Shown piece by piece: positions 35,940-43,808 of a stretch of DNA of 64,000 nucleotides. A program made the position numbers and the translations under genes. The stretch's first letter is position 1. Each line of letters starts with the position of its first letter. The notes under the pieces are model-generated. The model searched no databases. It was given only the letters and a program-made list of their open reading frames with translations, and was not told the DNA's origin. The DNA comes from Brevibacillus brevis NBRC 100599. GTDB lineage: Bacteria; Bacillota; Bacilli; Brevibacillales; Brevibacillaceae. The DNA is taken from contig NC_012491.1 in NCBI RefSeq assembly GCF_000010165.1, forward strand, positions 4,347,501-4,411,500. Reading direction: 5' to 3'.

Positions 35940-36938
35940 TTACAGGTGGTAATACAAGACTCGATCCTGCTCTCTCACTTCAATCTGATGGAGAATCATC
36001 AACAAATCAATGTGTCCCAATGTCTCGGATAACGTCAATGGCAATTCTTTTTGGTACAAGCCTGGAAATAAGAGAGCATTCAGTTCAAAAGCTGTCTTTT
36101 CGCCATCTGCAAGAAGCCTGCGGAGCGTGTCTGTTCTCTCCCAGTTCTTTTGCAATCGAGCGAGTATGAGCTCTCGATGGTTGTAAACCGGTTCACCGTG
36201 TCCACTCAAGACTTGTTTGATCTCCATGTCCGCACACATTTGCAGCGCTGTGCGGTATTGAATCAAAGTCAGTGGTCTTGTACTCGTGCGATTCCGGGGT
36301 GGCTCAATAAACGCATTGGATGAAATTCGCTTGATGATATGGTCTCCACCAATCATGACTTGATCCTTTGCCCGATACAACGACAGATGGCTTTGGCTGT
36401 GTCCCGGCGTGTACAGTACCTGCCAGTCCTCCAAGTATGGTACCTTTTGCTCATGTTTGAGATGAAAGTCAATCTGGCTTGGCGCAGAAAACGTCTTCAT
36501 CAGCTTGTGGAATTTCGAGATAATGACCATCTTTTTTTCTGGTACACCGCTCTGGATGTACAGCTCTTCGAAAAATTGATCATGAAAAGTCATAAACTGC
36601 TCATCCTGCTGTACATAGGGCGTTGCCTGCGGATGGGCAAATGTCTTCGCTCCCGATAATTCGCGTACTTTTTCTAACTGCCCGCAATGATCCACATGAT
36701 GATGCGTCAGTATGACTTGCTCGATATCCTCCACGCTTACCCCAATTGATTCTAAGCCGTTTGTTAAGGCCGCCCACGCATCATCTGTCGATGGACCCAC
36801 ATCAACTAAGGTCAAGCGCTCCCCTTTTAGCAAGTAGACGTTTACTGCCCCGACATCAAAAGGTGTGGGTATCTCCAGACAATAAATATCAGGCGCTACC
36901 AGCGTCGCGATCCTTTGCTTGCCATCGTTCGTTGTCAT
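35940..36938 (-). CDS. Metallo-beta-lactamase-fold hydrolase
   Basis: 332 aa with the zinc motif HHHVDH (H79, H81, D83 and H84), a later GHS in YTPGHSQSHLSLY and the bridging Asp in MIGGDHI, then a C-terminal helical domain as in the glyoxalase II/LACTB2-like group. It is a cytoplasmic thioesterase or lactonase-type hydrolase; substrate unknown. It is 67 bp downstream of the GGDEF gene on the same strand. Confidence 0.87.
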   Translation of the reverse strand: MTTNDGKQRIATLVAPDIYCLEIPTPFDVGAVNVYLLKGERLTLVDVGPSTDDAWAALTNGLESIGVSVEDIEQVILTHHHVDHCGQLEKVRELSGAKTFAHPQATPYVQQDEQFMTFHDQFFEELYIQSGVPEKKMVIISKFHKLMKTFSAPSQIDFHLKHEQKVPYLEDWQVLYTPGHSQSHLSLYRAKDQVMIGGDHIIKRISSNAFIEPPRNRTSTRPLTLIQYRTALQMCADMEIKQVLSGHGEPVYNHRELILARLQKNWERTDTLRRLLADGEKTAFELNALLFPGLYQKELPLTLSETLGHIDLLMILHQIEVREQDRVLYYHL

Positions 36939-37004
36939 TTTTTATCTACCTCTCAAGTTAATTGCCTTTTTTTCCGAAAAGAGAAAAGAGCCATTGTTTT
37001 GGCT

Positions 37005-39257
37005 CTAGGCGAGAACAACTTGATTCCTACCAGAATTTTTGGCTTCATACAGAGCAATATCTGCTTGATGGAACAGCGCTTCTACACTCAGGTTTACATC
37101 CATCTCCCTGCTCCATTTCGCTAGTCCACACGAGATCGTGACCTGTGGAGATGTCTCCTGCTCGACGCATTCCCGTATGCGCTCTGCTACAGAATGCGCG
37201 GTGTTTTTGTCCACACGAGGCAAATAAACAGCGAGTTCCTCTCCGCCCCATCTTGCTGCGATATCACTGTCTCGAATGCTATGTCGAATCAGATTGGAGA
37301 CCTGAATCAGCACCTCGTCCCCTACCTGATGGCCAAATGTATCATTCACGGTTTTAAAATAATCAATATCAATCAAGATCAACGAGCCATAGTTGTCTTT
37401 TTCTAAGGATCCTCTTACTCGTTCATTCAAATGTCTTCTCGTGTACAGACCTGTCAAATTATCCGTAATGACCATACGTTCCATTTCATTATGCAGGACG
37501 GCGTTGGTCATTGCCAAGCTCGCGTGCTGACCAAATATTTCGAGGAGTTTGTAGTCGTCAAAACTAAAAAAATGATAACGGGAATCTGCGACTAACAGGA
37601 CTCCACTAATCTCACCCTCGACAACGAGCGGAACCCCCATGAAGGAACAGCACGAAAAGAGCGAAAAAGGGAGCGGTCCTGCCCCTGGCTGAGCCAGCAA
37701 CAATGCCTGCTTGTTTTGCAAGATTTGCTGAAATGGCTTTTCTTTCGAATCGATAACCTTGCCGTTGAACGCTGGTATGGAGGAAGAGAGCACATGGAAG
37801 CAATCTTCTCCCGGCGTTTTTCGCAAAATGGCACAAAACTCCGCATCAAAGGTAGCCCGCATCATCGTCGTAACAAAATCGAGAATTTCCTTTAAATCAA
37901 GACTTCTGTTCAACTGGCGTGCCATCTCATTAATCAAACGCAATTCTCGAATTAAATTGCGCGATTGCTGATAGAGTTGTGCGTTTTCAAACGCAGTGCC
38001 AGCCGTATCCGCCAAGATCGAGATGTAGTCCTTTTCATGCTGATTCAAGGTAATTCGTTGATCGGAGGTCACTTGCAAAACACCGTAGATGCCTTGCTTG
38101 CCCAAGAGTGGCGCTGCGATCACCGTCACCTGTTGTTCCCCTTCTCCCACTTCTTCGGCAATGAGACGTCCTTCTAAATAGGCCTTGGTACTGGTAGACG
38201 GCTCTACTTCTTGAAAAGAAAGCTGTTTAACCGGGGTGGTTGCATTGGGTTCAACCGTCAGGAAAAGCTCTGCCGACAAGTACGGGTAAAGGCTGGGAAT
38301 GCTCGTCACGATTTCATGCAAAACATCATTTACATCAATTGATGCCTGAATTTTTGACATCAACTGATACAATAAGTCTTTTTTGCTCGCTTCACGACGC
38401 AGGTCGTCCGACATGATCGAACGCCAAAGCGCACAGCTTGCCTTCGCGCCTATTTCCTGCAAAAAAGCCACATCCCGTTCGTCGTACACGCAATCTGTCT
38501 CTTCGGGTGGCAGATGCAAAAACAGTGCGTAGAGCGGAGTTTGATTCAAGGAGACAGGAACGACGACAAGCCTGTGGTCATCCAAAATGGATGGCATGAT
38601 TTGCGTCGTACCGAATCTCGAAACCAGTTGGGCAATGTGGGTTTGTCCACCTTCGACCTCCTGCGTTGTTACGCTCTCCTGCGGAATCAACGTGGCGTCG
38701 TCCGCGAGCTTCACGGCGGAACAACAGCCTTTTTGGATAATGTCACTGATCTGACTCGTCAAGCTTTGCAGCAGCTCTTTGGTCGTATCGTGCAGCGTCA
38801 AATCCATGACAATCTGGCTTGTTACGTGTTGAATATAAGCATCATATCCCATGCGAATTAACGGCTCTAACCCGCGCATGTAGGATGACAAATCAAAATG
38901 AATTTGGTCTTGGGGCACTAACATGCCTATGACAGCTCGAACCCTTCCATCTTCTTCACACAAAGGAAAGGCTCCACACACGTTGTTCGTTTCACTGCTC
39001 GTTTTGACTACGATCTCTTTGGAGGAAAGTGCCTCTACAATAAAATCAAAGACTTTGCCAATCGATACATCGTGTTGCAGGGTAAGCCCTTGAGAATTCT
39101 GAGATGGACCAACCTGCATTTCCATGAAGTTGATTACACGGCCCCCGGAATCTGTCAAGAAAAGGATGCCTGGGCGCTTTTCCGGCCAAGATTGTAAGAT
39201 AAAATGGGCCGTGTAGGAAAAGACTGTCTCTAACTTCCCCAACATTTTACTTGACAC
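37005..39257 (-). CDS. GAF-domain GGDEF protein, YtrP-like diguanylate cyclase
   Basis: 750 aa: several GAF-like domains (about 1-570) and a C-terminal GGDEF domain. The active-site motif is GGEEL near residue 672, with an RxxD I-site (RDSD) five residues before it, so the protein should be able to make c-di-GMP and be product-inhibited. It lies in the ytrP position (between refZ and rpsD); from memory the B. subtilis protein has a degenerate motif. GTG 39257 with GAGAGAGGGAG upstream. Soluble: no membrane spans. Confidence 0.88.
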   Translation of the reverse strand: MSSKMLGKLETVFSYTAHFILQSWPEKRPGILFLTDSGGRVINFMEMQVGPSQNSQGLTLQHDVSIGKVFDFIVEALSSKEIVVKTSSETNNVCGAFPLCEEDGRVRAVIGMLVPQDQIHFDLSSYMRGLEPLIRMGYDAYIQHVTSQIVMDLTLHDTTKELLQSLTSQISDIIQKGCCSAVKLADDATLIPQESVTTQEVEGGQTHIAQLVSRFGTTQIMPSILDDHRLVVVPVSLNQTPLYALFLHLPPEETDCVYDERDVAFLQEIGAKASCALWRSIMSDDLRREASKKDLLYQLMSKIQASIDVNDVLHEIVTSIPSLYPYLSAELFLTVEPNATTPVKQLSFQEVEPSTSTKAYLEGRLIAEEVGEGEQQVTVIAAPLLGKQGIYGVLQVTSDQRITLNQHEKDYISILADTAGTAFENAQLYQQSRNLIRELRLINEMARQLNRSLDLKEILDFVTTMMRATFDAEFCAILRKTPGEDCFHVLSSSIPAFNGKVIDSKEKPFQQILQNKQALLLAQPGAGPLPFSLFSCCSFMGVPLVVEGEISGVLLVADSRYHFFSFDDYKLLEIFGQHASLAMTNAVLHNEMERMVITDNLTGLYTRRHLNERVRGSLEKDNYGSLILIDIDYFKTVNDTFGHQVGDEVLIQVSNLIRHSIRDSDIAARWGGEELAVYLPRVDKNTAHSVAERIRECVEQETSPQVTISCGLAKWSREMDVNLSVEALFHQADIALYEAKNSGRNQVVLA

Positions 39258-39283
39258 GAGAAACTCCCTCTCTCAGCATTTTC

Positions 39284-39865
39284 TCAAGCTTTCAAATGGT
39301 CTGTATCATTAACGGATAGAAGTTCCCACCTACGATCTACATACCGAAATATGGTAATACCGGTATTATCGATACGTGTAATCCCTGTTCCTTGTTCTCC
39401 TACCGTCACATAATGCAAGAAGCTATTAATGAGACCGCCATGCGAGACAACGACAATCGCCTCACCCGGATGGCTCCCTGCTATTTCTGTCATGGCAGCA
39501 ACAGCTCGACGCTGCATGTCTTCGAATGTCTCAATTCCACAGGAGGCTTCATCCTGATTCTCAAATCGCTCACGTATTTCTTCATAGGTGAGCCCCTCCC
39601 ACTCCCCATAACAGCGCTCCCGCAAGGTTGTCCGCGTAGAAACAGAGGATTGGAAGTTACCAGCAATCTTGGCAGCCGTATCACGCGCGCGACTAAGATC
39701 ACTCGAATAAAAAGCGTGAATCTTCTCGCCTCGCAACCTGTCTGCTACTTGCTCGGCTTGACGTACCCCGAGCTCGTTTAACGCGATGTCACTGTGGCCT
39801 TGTATACGACGAATCTGATTCCACTCCGTCTCTCCATGACGAATGAGATACATGATGGTTTCCAA
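39284..39865 (-). CDS. Histidine phosphatase family protein
   Basis: 193 aa phosphoglycerate-mutase-like phosphatase. Catalytic RHGE at residues 9-12, SSDLSRARDTA, and the second catalytic His in VVVSHGGLI. It is closer to PhoE/CobC-type phosphatases than to glycolytic GpmA. TTG 39865 (AAGGAG 11 nt upstream) is used since the family begins just before YLIRHGE. It precedes the GGDEF gene on the same strand. Confidence 0.88.
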   Translation of the reverse strand: METIMYLIRHGETEWNQIRRIQGHSDIALNELGVRQAEQVADRLRGEKIHAFYSSDLSRARDTAAKIAGNFQSSVSTRTTLRERCYGEWEGLTYEEIRERFENQDEASCGIETFEDMQRRAVAAMTEIAGSHPGEAIVVVSHGGLINSFLHYVTVGEQGTGITRIDNTGITIFRYVDRRWELLSVNDTDHLKA

Positions 39866-40095
39866 AACGATTTATCTCCTTACCGTTCTGTATTCTTTGG
39901 ATAGTATTTCTTATTATATAAGATGCCTGTTCACAATTCTAGATTGATAAAAAAACATTTGGTACAAAATTCCTATATTTCATTTCTTTCTGCAAATACC
40001 CAGGACTATTTTTTCGTGGGTTTGAACTGAAACGAACTTTCAATTCCCCTCGTCAGAGGTGATAAGAAGAATATGACATCGTTGGAGGGGTTCCT

Positions 40096-42384
40096 ATGAA
40101 ACCGTGGATCATTCGATCTAGCTCATTTGTTTTATCTGCCAGTCTTTTGCTGCCTGTCGCACAAGCGCATGCACAATCACCTCATGTGAGTACCAGTAAA
40201 ATGGCGACTACTGTGGCACAAGCAGACTCTGTGGCACAAGCCAAAGCAAAGCTCTCCAAGGAAGCGGCCTTGGCACTCGCTACAAAAATTGTGCCTACCG
40301 CTGGAATGACGGTGCAAAATGTGTCATTTCGTTCAGCAGATAGCTGGCGCTCATTTCCTGAATGGTCGTTTAGTTGGGTGAAGAAGGATCCAGAAAACGG
40401 CAGAGTCCTTCTATCCTATAGCGTCAGCATCCACGCTAATACAGGCGAGCTAACTTCCTACTCACGTCAAGAGCAGGAAGCATCCTCGCTTCCCTATGCA
40501 AAGCGAATTTCCTATACGGAGGCGCAAGAGCGGGCGAAGCACTTTTTCGAGAAAAACAATGCAGGAAAAGCAGCGGAAACAAGACTGTATACACGCGATA
40601 TGCCAGAACCAAAAACTCCGCTGAACTCGGAAGTTTACTATAATTTCCGCTTTGTTCGTGATGTGGACGGCATTCTCTTTCCCGACAACGGCGCGGATAT
40701 CACCGTAGATGCTTCCGGCAAAGTGATCAACTATTCTCTGTCCTGGAACGACGTGACCTTCGCGGATACGGATACACAAATCTCAGAAGAGGAAGCCGAG
40801 AAACTTTTTAAAAAACAAGCGAATCCAAAACCAGTTTACCTGTTGCCGTGGGAGCAGATGGAGACACAAAATAACAAGCCATCTCTCGGGTATATAAATC
40901 CCTTCCCATTCTACATTGATGCGGAGACTGGCAAAGCATTGACACAATCGTTGACCCGGTATCAACCAGCGAAGGATCCTGAGCCTGTAAGCAGCAAAGT
41001 CCTTCCTGCACGCCGCAGCGGACAACCGCTCTCCCAAGAGGAGGCTGTACAATGGGCGCTGAAAGCGTTGAAGCTGTCCAACTACGAGCTTCGTTCTGCC
41101 AATTACAATGAAAAAGACTACCGTGGCAATCGTCCTGTCTGGGATCTCGAATTCGGCGAAAAAGGCAACAGCGAAGAAGGGTTTGCGTATGTTTCTGTGG
41201 ATGCTGTAACTGGGGACATCTACCGGTTGAACAAGGACTTCCGCAACCATAAAGAAAAAACAACCGCTTCTAAAAAACCAGACATGGAAAAATTCAAGGC
41301 AAAAGCGATGGAAACGATACGCGAATTGGCGCCAACCATGGCCCACCAGCTTTACTGGACAGAGCGTTTTGAAGAGGAAGTCAAATACCAACCCGTTGAT
41401 TCCGAGCGGACGCAGATCCGATTTGAGCGTTTTATCAATGGAATAGCAGCAGCTAGCGGCTCTGCCTTCTTCACGTTTGACACAGAAACGGGCGAGCTAA
41501 TGAGTTACAGTACTGAATTGGGCAGCGAAACATACCCGACACAAGTTCCCAAGCACCTGCCTGCTGCCGAAGCGAGCGAGAAGTGGTGGACCGAGACAAA
41601 AGCGGAGGCAGTATACGCCCTTGTCCCTCTTATTCCTGAGGATGCCAAACGCGTAAAAGAGCAGCCTTCCTACACACCGAAACGAACCGCCAAGATCGTT
41701 TATCGGGCGACCATTACGCCATTTGAGCAGCCGTATTATCTAGACGCTGTAACAGGCGAGTGGAGCTCCAGCTCTACTGGCAAAACGCTTGTGCTGCATC
41801 GTCCCGCTCCTGCCGATTTGAAGGGGCATCCAGCAGAGAAGGAACTCTCGCTGATGTATGAATACGACGCACTAACACTTGAAAACGGTAATATTATGCC
41901 GCAAAAACCGATCACACGTGGTGAAATGATTGAGATGCTCATGATCAGTCTCAACCAAGGCAGACACTATCCACAGTACTCTTTGGAACGAAAGGCCACC
42001 TACAGCGATGTGGCAAATGGTTCACGCTTCTTCTCAGCCGTAGAAGGTGCTGTTGATCGCGGACTTCTCGATAAAAATGCTTCCAAGCTGAACCCAAATG
42101 AGACGATTACACGGGAAGAGCTCGCTGATATGATTGTTCGTGCACTCGGTTACAAAAAACTGACGGACTTCCCTGGCATGTTCCAGTCTGAGCTCTCAGA
42201 CATTGCCAATTCCAAGTACCGCGGTTCGATCGTGATCGCGACTACCCTCGGTATTGTGCCGACCGATAAGCAGAAATTCCAGCCGCAAAGCATCGTCCCT
42301 CGTGCCGATGCAGCCATTACCTTTACCCGTTTCCTCGAAAAACGGGATACGCAAGACGGACTGGTTACTTTGTTGCGAAAATAA
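40096..42384 (+). CDS. Exported YcdB/YcdC-repeat protein with C-terminal S-layer homology domains
   Basis: 762 aa. Signal peptide (1-26, ending AQAHAQ). Repeated PepSY-like YcdB/YcdC modules (about 50-560) each with an HANTGELTSYSRQ- or DAVTGDIYRL-like turn. The last about 170 residues hold SLH-type repeats (PITRGEMIEML, ETITREELADMIVRALGY, VPRADAAITFTRFLE), which bind pyruvylated secondary cell wall polymer and fix the protein on the cell surface. GGAGGGG precedes the ATG. A cell-surface inhibitor or chaperone role for the repeats is a guess. Confidence 0.85.
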   Translation: MKPWIIRSSSFVLSASLLLPVAQAHAQSPHVSTSKMATTVAQADSVAQAKAKLSKEAALALATKIVPTAGMTVQNVSFRSADSWRSFPEWSFSWVKKDPENGRVLLSYSVSIHANTGELTSYSRQEQEASSLPYAKRISYTEAQERAKHFFEKNNAGKAAETRLYTRDMPEPKTPLNSEVYYNFRFVRDVDGILFPDNGADITVDASGKVINYSLSWNDVTFADTDTQISEEEAEKLFKKQANPKPVYLLPWEQMETQNNKPSLGYINPFPFYIDAETGKALTQSLTRYQPAKDPEPVSSKVLPARRSGQPLSQEEAVQWALKALKLSNYELRSANYNEKDYRGNRPVWDLEFGEKGNSEEGFAYVSVDAVTGDIYRLNKDFRNHKEKTTASKKPDMEKFKAKAMETIRELAPTMAHQLYWTERFEEEVKYQPVDSERTQIRFERFINGIAAASGSAFFTFDTETGELMSYSTELGSETYPTQVPKHLPAAEASEKWWTETKAEAVYALVPLIPEDAKRVKEQPSYTPKRTAKIVYRATITPFEQPYYLDAVTGEWSSSSTGKTLVLHRPAPADLKGHPAEKELSLMYEYDALTLENGNIMPQKPITRGEMIEMLMISLNQGRHYPQYSLERKATYSDVANGSRFFSAVEGAVDRGLLDKNASKLNPNETITREELADMIVRALGYKKLTDFPGMFQSELSDIANSKYRGSIVIATTLGIVPTDKQKFQPQSIVPRADAAITFTRFLEKRDTQDGLVTLLRK

Positions 42385-42394
42385 CACCCAAAAA

Positions 42395-42429
42395 GCGCCA
42401 TCCATCCCACTTCTTGCGGCGGATGGCGC
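42395..42429. terminator. Terminator of the SLH-protein gene
   Basis: GCGCCATCC/GGATGGCGC 9-bp perfect stem with a T-rich tail on both strands. Confidence 0.8.
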
Positions 42430-42441
42430 GCTTCTTTTCCC

Positions 42442-42471
42442 TTGACTTTACTATATCGCGCCTAGTATTAT
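42442..42471 (+). promoter_or_regulatory. SigA promoter of rpsD
   Basis: TTGACT and TATTAT separated by 18 bp, about 200 nt upstream of the rpsD start. Confidence 0.7.
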
Positions 42472-42489
42472 TGAATGTATGTGTACAGG

Positions 42490-42640
42490 GTAGCATTGAT
42501 TGTAGGTAAAAACGGAAGGATGTACCCTCTTAGTTCCCTCCCTTTACAGACTGCGGCTGATCATCTGTGAGGAGCACGATGCGGAAACGCTACCGTCCGA
42601 AGTTCGTGTAGATAAAGTAGGAACTAACCTGCCGGAAGTA
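42490..42640 (+). promoter_or_regulatory. Structured rpsD leader, S4 autoregulatory element
   Basis: The roughly 200-nt leader is long for this genome. TTAGTTCC (42530-42537) can pair perfectly with GGAACTAA (42620-42627), closing an 82-nt domain with further internal GC stems. B. subtilis rpsD is known to be repressed by S4 binding its leader; this element is the natural counterpart. The exact fold was not computed. Confidence 0.6.
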
Positions 42641-42676
42641 AACACCTGCGAATCCATATTAAAGGAGAATGAAAAC

Positions 42677-43276
42677 ATGTCACGTTACACAGGACCTCGC
42701 CACAAACTGGCTCGCCGTCTGGGTATTTCCCTCGATGGTACAGGAAAAGACATCAAACGCAACTTCCCTCCAGGTCAACACGGTCACAACAACCGTCGTA
42801 AACTGAGCGAGTACGGAATCCAGTTGCAAGAAAAGCAAAAACTGCGCCACATGTTTGGCCTTAACGAAAAACAATTCCGCCGCACTTTCGACAATGCTAG
42901 CAAAATGGCTGGCGTAGTGGGCGAAAACTTCATGAAATTGCTGGAATCCCGTCTGGACAACCTGGTATACCGCATGGGCTTTGCTCCAACTCGCCCAGCT
43001 GCTCGTCAGTTGGTAAACCATGGTCACTTCCTGGTAAACGGCAAAAAAGTAAACATCCCATCCTACCGCGTACAACCGGGTGATGTAATCTCCATTCGTG
43101 AAAAGTCCCGTGGTCTGCAACTGATCAAGGACGCTCTGGAAGGTCGCACTTTCCTGCCGAACTACGTTACATTCAACGATGCTGCTGCTGAAGGTACCTT
43201 CACTCGTCTGCCAGACCGTGAAGAAATGCCTGCTGAAATCAACGAAGTTCTGATCGTTGAGTTCTACAGCCGTTAA
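42677..43276 (+). CDS. rpsD: 30S ribosomal protein S4
   Basis: 199 aa primary rRNA-binding protein, assembly nucleator and autogenous regulator. N-terminus [18 protein letters not shown], and the S4 RNA-binding domain [17 protein letters not shown]. It is the zinc-free paralogue: no CxxC motif in the N-terminal region. AAAGGAG precedes the ATG. Monocistronic with its own terminator, as in B. subtilis. Confidence 0.98.
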   Translation: MSRYTGPRHKLARRLGISLDGTGKDIKRNFPPGQHGHNNRRKLSEYGIQLQEKQKLRHMFGLNEKQFRRTFDNASKMAGVVGENFMKLLESRLDNLVYRMGFAPTRPAARQLVNHGHFLVNGKKVNIPSYRVQPGDVISIREKSRGLQLIKDALEGRTFLPNYVTFNDAAAEGTFTRLPDREEMPAEINEVLIVEFYSR

Positions 43277-43296
43277 TCGTCTGAGGATAAAAAGAA

Positions 43297-43331
43297 AAAG
43301 AGTAGTGCCGCTTGTCGGCCTGCTCTTTTTT
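43297..43331 (+). terminator. Terminator of rpsD
   Basis: Imperfect stem AAAGAGTAGTGCC/GGCCTGCTCTTT followed by seven T. Confidence 0.8.
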
Positions 43332-43640
43332 TATGTATTTGCTTTTTGCCACGCTTTCACCCGCGCCAACACCTCTCGGACGAATTCATTTTTCTGATTG
43401 GAATAGTCCAACAGGGTTAGTGCCCCTTTTTGCACAATCTGCTTCTTGAACTCCCCGTAACGAAAGGCCTCTTCTTTATGTGCCCGCAAATAACTTCGCA
43501 GGATGAGATTGTCATTCTACAGAGCTCCCTTATAAGAGACGACATGAGCATGAAAGGAGCGCTGACCTCTTTTGCGAAAATACAGCCTTCGAGATGAATC
43601 GGCTCGTCTATATTCATTTGTCTCCTCCTCTGAAATCTAT
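43331..43640 (-). pseudogene. Broken GrpB/UPF0157-family gene remnant
   Basis: In one minus-strand frame the translation runs EYRRADSSRRLYFRKRGQ, then HAHVVSYKGAL, a TAG stop at 43519-43517, and continues NDNLILRSYLRAHKEEAF to EFVREVLARVKAW and a TAA at 43333-43331. This matches the C-terminal half of GrpB-family proteins (RTHHLHV..., FRDYLRAHPE...). The in-frame TAG falls where the family usually has Trp (TGG), so one base change explains it. The N-terminal half is absent. An alternative 78-aa reading in another frame is a by-product. Confidence 0.7.
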
Positions 43641-43771
43641 TGTCTGATCCCACTCTGTAAGCTTAACAATGCCTGTGAAACGCAATCAATCACATGTCGT
43701 TGACAGCATTCAACGATTTTTGACACATTTTGCTATCTCCTACGCATTTTCTATCCTCTAGGTTCCTCCTA

Positions 43772-43780
43772 TGGTATAAT
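43772..43780 (+). promoter_or_regulatory. Extended -10 promoter of the PBP gene
   Basis: TGGTATAAT (TGn plus a consensus TATAAT) 28 bp upstream of the ATG; no clear -35. The 43641-43771 stretch holds nothing else identifiable. Confidence 0.6.
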
Positions 43781-43808
43781 CAGGGGGTATGCTAGGGGGT
43801 CGTAGATT

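Noticed and set aside
43417..43653. 78-codon minus-strand reading frame beginning MGSDNRF.
   Set aside because: The GrpB match lies in a different frame and explains the sequence; this reading has no family likeness.
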